Origin: Calothrix sp. NIES-4105
Lineage (GTDB): Bacteria; Cyanobacteriota; Cyanobacteriia; Cyanobacteriales; Nostocaceae
Reading direction: 5' to 3'
NCBI RefSeq assembly: GCF_002368415.1
Contig: NZ_AP018290.1
Location: 1,119,470-1,183,469 of the forward strand
Length of the DNA stretch: 64,000 nucleotides
Part shown: positions 34,491-42,447 of the stretch, in pieces
Layout: each line of letters opens with the position of its first letter
How positions within the stretch are numbered: the stretch's first letter is position 1
Notes under the pieces: generated by a model
Databases searched by the model: none
Seen by the model: only the letters and a program-made list of their open reading frames with translations
Told to the model about the DNA's origin: nothing
Position numbers and translations under genes: made by a program

Positions 34491-34519
34491 GTAGAGACGC
34501 GATTTAATCGCGTCTCTAC
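34491..34519. repeat. Dispersed cyanobacterial hairpin (GTAGAGACGCG type)
   Basis: GTAGAGACGCGATT and AATCGCGTCTCTAC form a nearly perfect 14-base-pair stem with almost no loop. This sequence type is a well-known interspersed repeat of filamentous cyanobacterial genomes. Confidence 0.7.
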
Positions 34520-34563
34520 AACGCACGAATTTTATGGATGCGCTTCACGTCGCCTCAAAAATG

Positions 34564-34809
34564 TTATTGAACCATAATATTACGGCTCAAAATACTCATC
34601 ACCTCACCAGGGTTTGCGGTTGGTATTAACTGACTCCAGTCGCTAACTTGTGCATAACCCAGAACTTGTAACGAATTAATCGTGCTTTTAACTGCTTTTG
34701 GTGAACCAATAATCAGGTGTTTAAGCGTTTCACGACTTGGTTCGCTTGCTTTATCTAATAAAACAATTCCTTGCTCGTCTGCTTCAGGGTATCTTGATTG
34801 TGCCATCAT
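34564..34809 (-). CDS. Small conserved-looking hypothetical protein
   Basis: 81 residues: a polar N-terminus, then LIIGSPKAVKSTINSLQVLGYAQVSDWSQLIPT, which looks like a compact alpha/beta unit. No signal peptide, membrane segment or known motif. Start choice between two adjacent ATG codons is arbitrary. I do not recognise the family. Its size and regular composition suggest a real gene. Confidence 0.58.
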   Translation of the reverse strand: MMAQSRYPEADEQGIVLLDKASEPSRETLKHLIIGSPKAVKSTINSLQVLGYAQVSDWSQLIPTANPGEVMSILSRNIMVQ

Positions 34810-34897
34810 ATAATTGTTCTTCCTTACTTAGGGTTGGACATTTGGGCGGTCGTCTATTCTTGCCGGAAGGGGCGCCGCCCAAACTTATCTTGATTAT

Positions 34898-34929
34898 ATA
34901 CATAAATATGTAAATGTGTAAATATGTAT
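34898..34929. promoter_or_regulatory. Inverted repeat ahead of the ribbon-helix-helix gene, possible operator
   Basis: ATACATA (34898-34904) and TATGTAT (34923-34929) flank A+T-rich sequence with further ATATGTAAA-like repeats, 65-95 bases before the start of the small DNA-binding protein gene. Ribbon-helix-helix proteins often repress their own promoters through such sites. Confidence 0.4.
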
Positions 34930-34992
34930 TTTATGTTGGCAAAAAATTTGTCAAAATGAATGTTGAGATGTTTATGTATGTATGTAAAGATT

Positions 34993-35187
34993 ATGCCAAG
35001 ACCTAAACGAACAGAAAAAGACAAATATGGTGAGAGTAAGCAAAGGTATCAAATAATGCTTACTGAGACAGCTTCTGCGGAGTTGGATGCTGTTTCTGAA
35101 GAACTAGGAATTACTAGAAGCGAGTTACTAGAGCTTGTAATTCGGCAAGGACTAATTAAACAGGTTAAGCTTGACAATATGCCATAA
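34993..35187 (+). CDS. Ribbon-helix-helix (CopG-like) DNA-binding protein
   Basis: 64 residues from the ATG at 34993; earlier in-frame starts add only a non-conserved leader. The N-terminus MPRPKRTEKDKYGESK leads into a beta strand (RYQIMLTETASAELDAVSEELG) and the helices TRSELLELVIRQGLI, the usual layout of ribbon-helix-helix repressors and antitoxins. It is 15 bases upstream of the XisI-like membrane protein gene, so the two form an operon. It probably regulates that operon and may also bind the partner protein. Confidence 0.8.
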   Translation: MPRPKRTEKDKYGESKQRYQIMLTETASAELDAVSEELGITRSELLELVIRQGLIKQVKLDNMP

Positions 35188-35202
35188 GGCGCCCAATAAA
35201 AC

Positions 35203-36315
35203 ATGAATATTCCAGAAAGTACTAACAACGTCATTGAGCATAGAGAGATTGTTAAACAAGTTATTCTCCACCATGCCAGCTTAATTCCAAAAAGCAAAAC
35301 AATCGAAATAGTCACAAAATTTGATGACTCTAACAACCAATATGCACTTGTAAAAACTGGTTGGAAAAAGGGACGAGAAATTAATGAAATATTAATTCTT
35401 GTAATTTTAAGAGGTAAAGGAGTTGAAATTAGAGTTGATAAAACTAAGAAAAGAATAGCTAAAGACTTAATTAGACAAGGTATAAACAAAGACTATATAG
35501 CTTTACCAAGAAGCTTCTTTAATAATTTATCACTCCCAACTACTTCAGTATCAGGCGCCAGTTACATTCCTTCAAATAAATCGGGTAAACTATCCATATA
35601 TATAATCTTCTTCTTATTTCTACTAATAACAGGAGTAGTACTAGCCTTTTTATTACGATATAACTATCTACTTGATAAATTTAGCTTCTTTGGCGCCAGC
35701 ATAGTCCTCGCCTTTGGAATAATATTAAGCGTGGTCATCTGGACAATATTAGACAACCTTCCGAACCAATTAACTTATATAATAGAGAGTAACTATCAAA
35801 CAGCAGTAAATCAAACCTCCCTTAGCCAAGACAAAGTAAAACCTACGTGGGATATATCAATCACTACACTTTTAGCCTACTTTAATCGAAACCTTCAACA
35901 AATAGATTGGATTTTTCGACTCAGCGTTATTACAATGTTATGCGGTTTTGGGTTAGTAGCATTTACAATTGCACTTGTATATCAAAAACCTAGCTTAACT
36001 TTAGTATTAGTAGGCAGCATTAGCGGCACAGTCACCCAAATTATCAGCGTTATCTTCTTATTTATATATAGGTCAACAATTATACAAGCTAATAAACACG
36101 TTGAGACATTAATCACAACTAATTATATTGGCATGGCCATGCAAATATTAGACGGGGTTAAGGTTCAAGAATCAGAAACCTTAGATAAATTAACAGAAAT
36201 AAAAATAGAAATAGCCAAATTACTTCTGGCAAACGCCCAAGAAATACAGAAAGCGAACGATAATCAACCGAGAAGAAGACGCAGGCGCCGTAATGCTTTT
36301 ATTTCCAACCCCTAA
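35203..36315 (+). CDS. XisI-like domain fused to a four-TM region resembling TRADD-N-associated membrane domains
   Basis: 370 residues. Residues about 11-105 align by eye with XisI (fdxN element excision controlling factor): the HREIVKQVILHHASL helix, QYALVKTGW, and IAKDLIRQGINKDYIAL. Four predicted helices follow at 131-151, 161-184, 239-260 and 265-289. The last two, with FRLSVITMLCGFGLV and ISGTVTQIISVIFLFIYR, resemble the two-helix membrane domain found next to TRADD-N domains in cyanobacterial conflict proteins. A basic tail (RRRRRRR) ends the protein. No XisH gene is nearby. Function unknown; a membrane effector or regulator of a defence-type system is my inference. Confidence 0.75.
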   Translation: MNIPESTNNVIEHREIVKQVILHHASLIPKSKTIEIVTKFDDSNNQYALVKTGWKKGREINEILILVILRGKGVEIRVDKTKKRIAKDLIRQGINKDYIALPRSFFNNLSLPTTSVSGASYIPSNKSGKLSIYIIFFLFLLITGVVLAFLLRYNYLLDKFSFFGASIVLAFGIILSVVIWTILDNLPNQLTYIIESNYQTAVNQTSLSQDKVKPTWDISITTLLAYFNRNLQQIDWIFRLSVITMLCGFGLVAFTIALVYQKPSLTLVLVGSISGTVTQIISVIFLFIYRSTIIQANKHVETLITTNYIGMAMQILDGVKVQESETLDKLTEIKIEIAKLLLANAQEIQKANDNQPRRRRRRRNAFISNP

Positions 36316-36568
36316 CTATATATTTCTAACCTACGCTGCCATTAGTACTAGATGTGGTGCCACTTCATAATATCCTGTAGTACCAAGTAACGGTTTACCA
36401 TGCTGGCGCCGTTTTAAATCCCTACTGGTAAGGTTTGTGGTTGAACCTCAGATGTCGTAAGGCGTTGAGCATATTTTCTTCAGGTATTACCCCGTAAGCT
36501 ATGAAAATTTATAAAATTTTTGTAATATTTTAAATATTATAAGTAAATATACGCATAAAAACAAAGAT

Positions 36569-37285
36569 ATGAAAAGTGTGTTTGTTCTGGGACTACTTGC
36601 GGTAGCGGGATGTGAAGCCCAAAATTTAAGCAAAACTCCAAAAAGTGCTGAAACTACGGTAACTACAACTACATCTCAAGTGGTGCAAACTACGGCGCCA
36701 ACTCCACAAATACCGCAAATCACGACTTTACCAACTCCTTCTGCTTTACAAACGATACTACCAACGGCGCCTGCACAAACTTTACCACCATTACCACCGT
36801 TAACTCAACAAACATCGAAACCAGTAGTAACTAATATAGACAAGCCAATTACTTCTAGCAGCAAGCTCGCAGCAAATATTCGTTCATCTATTGGTTGTGG
36901 TGTAGTCAACGAAGAATATAGAACAAAAGTTGTAGCGATGGCTATTGCTCAAACTAACCCAAAAGCGACTGAGAAGTTAACTGAACCTCAGTTTTACCAA
37001 GCTGTAAAACAAAGTATTTCCTCAAACCAAGCAAAAGCTAATAATTTAGTTGCCCAGTTCCGCGCGCAAAACTGCTCTCAATCTACTAAAAAAACTACCA
37101 CAGATAAAACACAAGCTAAGGCGCCATCTGCTGCTGCAACTCCTGACGGCAAAGTTATTTTAGAGCAGTCTGGGAATTGTGGCGATTTGCGCGCGCGGGG
37201 TATCAGTAATATTGATGTAAAAATTAACCCTTGGGCAAGTGCCTTAGATACTGATAAAGATGGAATTGCGTGTGAAGCTAGTTAA
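36569..37285 (+). CDS. Excalibur-domain lipoprotein
   Basis: 238 residues. A short lipoprotein signal (LLAVAGC, cysteine at 15) is followed by a long Thr/Pro/Gln-rich low-complexity spacer (about 20-90). Next comes a helical region (about 95-165, with IGCGVVNEEYRTKVVAMAI), and finally an excalibur calcium-binding motif (CGDLRARG, then DTDKDGIACEAS). It should be anchored to the outside of the membrane, with a calcium site at its tip. Excalibur domains occur in secreted nucleases and surface proteins, but no nuclease domain is seen here. The gene stands alone after a promoter-like A+T-rich stretch. Confidence 0.85.
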   Translation: MKSVFVLGLLAVAGCEAQNLSKTPKSAETTVTTTTSQVVQTTAPTPQIPQITTLPTPSALQTILPTAPAQTLPPLPPLTQQTSKPVVTNIDKPITSSSKLAANIRSSIGCGVVNEEYRTKVVAMAIAQTNPKATEKLTEPQFYQAVKQSISSNQAKANNLVAQFRAQNCSQSTKKTTTDKTQAKAPSAAATPDGKVILEQSGNCGDLRARGISNIDVKINPWASALDTDKDGIACEAS

Positions 37286-37660
37286 GATACATTACATTCG
37301 TAAAATTTATGATTAAATAATGAACCACAAAGGGCACATAATCCGGAGGATTTCCCGCTCTTTAGGACACAAAGAAAAAAAGAAAGGAAAGAAAGAAGGA
37401 CATTAGAATATACCTTCTACCTAACTTTTATTACTTTTGAAGGTTTAATATTATTTTATTCACTAACTTTTCATACTTTTATAAATAATTAATGATGAAA
37501 AATCATAATTTTTTGTATTAAAAAAGTTGGCAAAATCTAATTTGCTGATCTATAATTATTTTCGGAGATTTACATATAAGCTAGGTGATATTTATATATA
37601 AGTAGCGCAGAATTTGCTTTACTATATTTAGATTAAGGCTATCCTATATACATCTAACGC

Positions 37661-37731
37661 CAAGTAATATTTATGCTTATTATGTTAAATAAGCGTAAGC
37701 TTACGCAAATAATATTTATGAATATTACTTG
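37661..37731. repeat. Long A+T-rich hairpin with inner palindrome
   Basis: CAAGTAATATT (37661-37671) pairs with AATATTACTTG (37721-37731). Inside lies the perfect palindrome GCGTAAGCTTACGC (37693-37706). It could be a miniature element or the folded part of an RNA. Confidence 0.55.
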
Positions 37732-37891
37732 CTTTTAGATATCTCTAACGCGGTTTTTACCAAGCGTAAATAAAAACCCTTGAGATTTAATGATTGATAT
37801 AATTCTCGTTGTAAGCTATGTCTTGTAACGAGATTACATATTTTGAATAAATATTTATTTAGAGAATAAATAGAGTATCTGATTCGATAGG

Positions 37892-37923
37892 TTGACAAAA
37901 TAAATAAATTATTTAAATATAGA
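37892..37923 (+). promoter_or_regulatory. Candidate sigma-70 promoter
   Basis: TTGACA at 37892-37897, with -10-like TAAATA at 37914-37919 (16-base spacer) or TATAGA at 37918-37923. Only about 30 bases separate it from a terminator, so the product would be a short RNA of about 50-60 bases. Confidence 0.4.
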
Positions 37924-37953
37924 AGTAGATATGTAAATAATGTAAATAACTTC

Positions 37954-37984
37954 GCCGAAGGTAGTTTGCCTTCGGCTTTATTTA
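37954..37984 (+). terminator. Rho-independent terminator
   Basis: GCCGAAGG, 7-base loop, CCTTCGGC, then TTTATTTAT. A strong G+C stem in A+T-rich surroundings, with no protein gene directly upstream. Confidence 0.7.
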
Positions 37985-38147
37985 TGGCAATTTATTTGGA
38001 GTTATAGCCTAATTACCAGAGGCGTTTCTACAATTATTGTTAAGTTTTGAATCGGAAAATAAATAATTAGCGCAAATTGCTTAAAGGCGCCTGTAAATAG
38101 CAGATAATTTAATTGGCATCAGTAATAACATAATTAAGTAGGTAAAT

Positions 38148-38981
38148 ATGGCATCACTAGCTATAGTTACAGGTGGAACACGTGGTATTGGTTATGGAAT
38201 AGCACAACAATTAGCATCACAAGGGTATAACCTTATACTTGGTTATAATGCAAATCAAGAATCAGCATCTACTGCAAAAGCAACGCTTGAATCTACTTAT
38301 AATATACAAGTATGCCTTGTAAAAGGTGATATAGCTCTTGAATCGACTATTGAAAAGATATTTCAATGTTTAGAAGAAAACTTCCAAGGAGAACTAACAG
38401 CATTTGTTCATAATGCAGGGTTATACGTTGGTATGACAACCAAAAGTGAATCTAGTGGAGCAATATCAGCAGCTTCGGATGCAAACTCATTATTAGGTAG
38501 CGGTAAATGGGATAGTTTTGATAAGTACGATTATTATCAGAATGTGTATCCTAAGTGCTTTATTAGATGTGTAGAAAAAGCAATTAATTACATGAAGGAT
38601 GCTCATGGTTATATAGTAGCAATATCTTCTCCTGGATGTAATAATACCACTACGCCGAAGTTGCAATACGCTTTGCCCGGTCAAGCAAAGACAGTGGTAG
38701 AGTTTTTAACAAGATATTATGCTTTGACACTTGCTAAAAGAAGAATAACAGTAAATGTAGTTATTCCCGGTTTTGTTAAAACTGAAGCTTGGGACTTTGT
38801 AACATCTAAATTCGGTGGGGTAGAGAGCGAAGTTATAAAAGATAGAATACAAAGCACTCCTATGCAACGTTGGGCATCACCATTAGAAATAGGCGCCGTT
38901 GTAGCCTTTTTATGTTCGCCTCAAGCTGCATTTATCACTGGAGTTGCGCTGCCCGTTGATGGTGGTCTACATCTTAGTTAA
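38148..38981 (+). CDS. Short-chain dehydrogenase/reductase family protein with altered active site
   Basis: 277 residues with the Rossmann motif TGGTRGIGYGIA, the HNAG motif, the catalytic-loop serine in VAISSPGCN, and the C-terminal PVDGGLHLS typical of FabG-like enzymes. At the catalytic YxxxK position it reads PGQAK: the lysine is kept, but the tyrosine is a proline. A tyrosine seven residues before the lysine (QYALPGQAK) might substitute. An insertion of about 25 residues (SSGAISAASDANSLLGSG) follows HNAG. It may be a variant subfamily or an enzyme with changed chemistry. It stands alone. Confidence 0.85.
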   Translation: MASLAIVTGGTRGIGYGIAQQLASQGYNLILGYNANQESASTAKATLESTYNIQVCLVKGDIALESTIEKIFQCLEENFQGELTAFVHNAGLYVGMTTKSESSGAISAASDANSLLGSGKWDSFDKYDYYQNVYPKCFIRCVEKAINYMKDAHGYIVAISSPGCNNTTTPKLQYALPGQAKTVVEFLTRYYALTLAKRRITVNVVIPGFVKTEAWDFVTSKFGGVESEVIKDRIQSTPMQRWASPLEIGAVVAFLCSPQAAFITGVALPVDGGLHLS

Positions 38982-39090
38982 ACATTTTGCTTCTAAGCGC
39001 CGTTCCACAATATAAATCGCAGTAAGCATTTGGATTAACATAATATATATATACAATGTTCGGCGCCTTCACATTCATAAGTAAAAATCT

Positions 39091-40578
39091 ATGCTTATCC
39101 AAGAAAAACCGCAGTCACGTAATTGGAAACCGATAATTAAGGAACTTGAAGCTGTACTGGGATATAAAAACGTTGTGCAGCGACGTGAGGAACTTATTAC
39201 TTATGAATGTGATGGTTTAGCTAGTTATCGCGAACGTCCTGCTTTAGTGGTGTTGCCTCGAACTACTGAGCAAGTGGCAGCAGCAGTTAAAATTTGTAAC
39301 AAGTATAATATACCTTTTATCGCACGCGGTTCGGGTACTGGCTTATCGGGTGGCGCCTTGCCTGTTGAGGAGTGTGTATTAATTGTCACTTCTATGATGC
39401 GGCAGATTTTGAATGTAGATTTAGAAAATCAGCGTGTAGTAGTGCAACCGGGAGTTATCAATAGTTGGGTTACACAGACAGTGAGTGGTGCTGGTTTTTA
39501 CTATGCTCCTGACCCTTCGAGTCAAATTATTTGTTCTATTGGTGGGAACGTTGCTGAAAATTCAGGTGGGGTACATTGTCTCAAGTATGGTGTGACAACA
39601 AATCATGTGTTGGGACTAAAAATAGTTACTGCTGCTGGTGATATTGTTGAATTGGGTGGAATGATTCCAGAAATGCCTGGTTATGATTTAACTGGTATAT
39701 TTGTTGGTTCTGAGGGGACATTGGGTATTGCTACCGAAGTTACGCTGCGAATTCTCAAAACTGCTGACTCGATATGTGTACTCCTTGCTGATTTTACTAA
39801 TGTTGAAGCTGCTGGCGCCAGTGTTGCTGATATTATTAGTGCAGGCATAATTCCTGGTGGTATGGAAATAATGGACAATCTCAGCATTAATGCAGTTGAG
39901 GATGTCGTTAAAACTAACTGCTATCCGCGCGATGCCACAGCTATTTTACTTATTGAAATCGATGGTTTAGAAGTTGAAGTCGCTCATAGTAAAAAGCTAG
40001 TCGCAGAAATTTGTCGAAAAAACGGCGCCCGCAATATCACCTCAGCAAGTGACCCCGAAACCCGTTTGAAATTATGGAAGGGTAGAAAAGCAGCGTTTGC
40101 AGCCGCAGGACATGTTAGTCCAGATTATTACGTGCAAGATGGAGTCATACCGCGTACACAACTACCATACGTATTACAAGAGATTGAAGAATTAAGTCAA
40201 AAGTCAGGATACAGAATAGCCAACGTTTTCCATGCTGGAGACGGAAATTTACATCCACTCATTCTTTATGATAATTCTATACCTGGCGAATTAGAGAAAG
40301 TTGAAGAAGTCGGTGGCGAAATCCTCAAATTATGCGTTCGCGTTGGTGGTAGCATTTCTGGAGAACATGGCATCGGCGCCGAAAAACGCTGCTACATGTC
40401 CGATATGTTCTCAGACTGCGACTTAGAGACAATGCAATATGTCCGAGAAGTATTTAACCCCAAAGGTTTGGCTAACCCTACCAAAATTTTTCCCACCCCT
40501 CGCACTTGTGGGGAAGCTGCGAGAGCAATGGGTGATGGCACTAAAAAGTTTGAAGCCATTGGAGTCGAAAGATATTAG
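39091..40578 (+). CDS. glcD: Glycolate oxidase subunit GlcD-type FAD-linked dehydrogenase
   Basis: 495 residues. It oxidises glycolate (or D-lactate) to the keto acid and belongs to the photorespiratory pathway in cyanobacteria. The FAD-binding PCMH domain (about 50-225) has FIARGSGTGLSGGALPVEE, PDPSSQIICSIGGNVAENSGG and GIFVGSEGTLGI. The C-terminal FAD-oxidase domain has NVFHAGDGNLHPLI and GGSISGEHGIGAEK. Full length. Five GGCGCC palindromes inside the gene mark it as native. It is followed by a strong terminator. Partner subunits GlcE and GlcF are not in the window. Confidence 0.92.
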   Translation: MLIQEKPQSRNWKPIIKELEAVLGYKNVVQRREELITYECDGLASYRERPALVVLPRTTEQVAAAVKICNKYNIPFIARGSGTGLSGGALPVEECVLIVTSMMRQILNVDLENQRVVVQPGVINSWVTQTVSGAGFYYAPDPSSQIICSIGGNVAENSGGVHCLKYGVTTNHVLGLKIVTAAGDIVELGGMIPEMPGYDLTGIFVGSEGTLGIATEVTLRILKTADSICVLLADFTNVEAAGASVADIISAGIIPGGMEIMDNLSINAVEDVVKTNCYPRDATAILLIEIDGLEVEVAHSKKLVAEICRKNGARNITSASDPETRLKLWKGRKAAFAAAGHVSPDYYVQDGVIPRTQLPYVLQEIEELSQKSGYRIANVFHAGDGNLHPLILYDNSIPGELEKVEEVGGEILKLCVRVGGSISGEHGIGAEKRCYMSDMFSDCDLETMQYVREVFNPKGLANPTKIFPTPRTCGEAARAMGDGTKKFEAIGVERY

Positions 40579-40642
40579 AGTTATCCTGATGCAACCCTAA
40601 TAACTATGGATATGTATATGGTAGATGCACCCTGATATTGAC

Positions 40643-40680
40643 GGCGCCAAATATCGTTCATCGATAGGCGCCTTTTTATT
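40643..40680 (+). terminator. Terminator of glcD built from GGCGCC palindromes
   Basis: GGCGCC-AAATATCG, loop, CGATA-GGCGCC, then CTTTTTATTTTT. The two copies of the iterated palindrome form the base of the stem. Confidence 0.7.
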
Positions 40681-40797
40681 TTTGTATTAAAGAAAAATAT
40701 GTAGGTTGGGGCGCCGCGTCGCAGTGGTACAAATTTCGATAAAATTATTTAATGTTCTTGGCATTCAATTTTTGCCGTTTATTTAAATTCCGTTGCC

Positions 40798-41361
40798 ATG
40801 AAAACCCAATATTACACCGCTACCAGTTTGGATGGATTTATTGCTGATTCGCATAACTCCTTAGATTGGTTATTTCAATTTGGCGAGATGGAAGGAGACA
40901 GCTATTCTAATTTTATTCAAGAAATTGGTGCAATTGCAATGGGTTCAACTACTTACGAATGGATTTTGACTCACCATGTCAACAAAAACCCTGACCATCC
41001 CCAAGCATGGCTTTACGAACAACCAACTTGGGTTTTCACCTCTCGTATTTTGCCTCCTATTGAAGGAGCAAATGTCCGATTTGTAAAGGGGGATGTTCGA
41101 CCTGTTCATCAAGAGATGATTGCCGCAGCAGGAAATAAAAACATTTGGTTGGTAGGTGGCGGTGATTTGGTTGGGCAATTTTACGATTATGATTTACTTG
41201 ATGAAATAATTGTCTCAATTGCGTCAGTTACACTTGGTAGTGGGGCGCCATTACTACCACGCGCGATCACAACACCTCCGCTCAAACTTTTAAGCGCAAC
41301 AGTACATGGAGACAGTTTTGTCTCACTTCATTATCAAGTGCAACATGCCTCCAAATCATAA
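40798..41361 (+). CDS. Dihydrofolate reductase/RibD C-terminal-like family protein
   Basis: 187 residues with the fold seen in bacterial DHFR-like and RibD reductase domains: YYTATSLDGFIAD at the start, AIAMGSTTYEWIL, WVFTSRILPP, and NIWLVGGGDLVGQFYDYDLLDEIIVSI near the C-terminus. These proteins use NADPH, but most have no known substrate, and true folate reduction is unlikely for this group. It stands alone between glcD and a broken GrpB-type gene. Confidence 0.87.
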   Translation: MKTQYYTATSLDGFIADSHNSLDWLFQFGEMEGDSYSNFIQEIGAIAMGSTTYEWILTHHVNKNPDHPQAWLYEQPTWVFTSRILPPIEGANVRFVKGDVRPVHQEMIAAAGNKNIWLVGGGDLVGQFYDYDLLDEIIVSIASVTLGSGAPLLPRAITTPPLKLLSATVHGDSFVSLHYQVQHASKS

Positions 41362-41403
41362 AATCAGCTTTTTTACAGATAAAAATGTTGACGAGCAGGT
41401 TAT

Positions 41404-41934
41404 CTAAGCGTGTTCTTGTTGCCGATACCATTCTACTGCGACTGGCTCAATCTGCTTGATCCACTCGTTTTTGCTGTCGTTGTAGGCTTCTATATCCGCC
41501 GGATGACGCGCGTAGACTTCTCGTTTCAGGGCTTCGTATTCTATGCAAACCTGCTTATGGCTTCTTAAATAAGCACAAAATGCCAAATGACGTTCAATAC
41601 CAGAATTATCGGCTTGATATATATGGATGTTGTGTGTGCGATACACACCGCGATCTTTTGTGAAATAACGGCGCCCCACCAAGCCGTATTCTCCCCATGC
41701 TTTGTAACCAGCTTTTACCAAGCTAGGGGTTTGGTCGTCAATATACTCAATGTTCCGAACCAGAGGTAGCAAATCTATAATGGGCTTTGCCGCTAATCCT
41801 GGTACTTAAGTACTGCAAATATGATGTATAGTAATAATCTCATCACCGAGCAGCGCTTTAAGTCGTTCGGCTTCTTGCTCAAAATCCAAAGGCCATTCTG
41901 GCGAATAGTCTGTGAAAGTATATTGGCTCGGCAT
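41404..41934 (-). pseudogene. GrpB family gene with an internal stop codon
   Basis: The full frame runs from ATG 41934 (MPSQYTFTDYSPEWPLDFEQE) through IITIHHICST, then a TAA stop at 41806-41808, then VPGLAAKPIIDLLPLVRN and on to the natural stop. The length of 176 codons fits the family. The stop falls in the family motif GSTSVPGLAAKP, where serine is usual, so a single TCA to TAA change explains it. The family (nucleotidyltransferase-like fold) has no settled function. This is either a recent nonsense mutation or a sequencing error. Confidence 0.82.
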
Positions 41935-42149
41935 CGCGCTCTCCAGTGTGTGTACGCATCAATATTAGCTGATAGGGATGATGGCAGGTTTATAATTTAA
42001 AAATGGGTAATATTACGTCCGGTAGCGTAACCGTAATAAAATCCTTAGTAGTCGTTTTAGACCCCTTTTAATCGGATAAAATGATGCAAAATCCAAAAAT
42101 AATTGGTATAAAAGTAGTATAATTATAACAAAATTATTGACAAAAATAT

Positions 42150-42428
42150 ATGAATAGCAACAAGTCTAAATTATCGTCTGATATCGACTTTACTACCTGG
42201 ATGGAAACATTAGAAAAAGAAGCTCAAGCTGGCTGTTTACGTGAAATAGCAATGCATAAGGCAGCAGGTAGGAATATATATTATTCAAATCATGGAGTCC
42301 CAACATTTGAAACGCCAGAAGGAAAGCATTTTGAATACAAATTACATCCAAATGGAACAGATGAAATTATCAGAGAAGTTAAGCGCAATATTAATAACGG
42401 AAAAGTAAACGGTAAAGATAATTATTAA
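42150..42428 (+). CDS. Small protein upstream of a zeta-toxin-like kinase, possible antitoxin
   Basis: 92 residues: an acidic amphipathic N-terminal half (FTTWMETLEKEAQAGCLREIAMHKAAGR) and a C-terminal segment with YYSNHGVPTFETPEGKHFEYKLHPNG. No family recognised. It is 19 bases upstream of the zeta-toxin-like gene and on the same strand, the usual place for an antitoxin. It does not resemble the epsilon antitoxin of plasmid systems. The role is inferred from position. Confidence 0.68.
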   Translation: MNSNKSKLSSDIDFTTWMETLEKEAQAGCLREIAMHKAAGRNIYYSNHGVPTFETPEGKHFEYKLHPNGTDEIIREVKRNINNGKVNGKDNY

Positions 42429-42447
42429 TTTTACTGATAAAGATACA

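Larger units (their letters stand above)
37286..38147. other. Large A+T-rich intergenic region with inverted repeats and a possible small RNA
   Basis: 862 bases without a credible protein gene. It contains a copy of the CACAAAGGGCACA-type repeat (about 37322-37345), a long hairpin (37661-37731), a second inverted repeat (TCTCGTT at about 37803 with AACGAGA at about 37828), then a sigma-70-like promoter and a strong terminator that could bound a short RNA. One GGCGCC lies near 38086. Confidence 0.6.

Noticed and set aside
34491-34519. Hairpin after the truncated kinase considered as its terminator
   Set aside because: It matches a dispersed repeat type and lacks a T-run, so repeat is the better call.
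34993-36315. Reading the XisI-like gene and ribbon-helix-helix gene as a heterocyst excision (fdxN) module
   Set aside because: No XisF or XisH and no nif genes are present, and the XisI domain is fused to membrane helices, so excision control is not supported.
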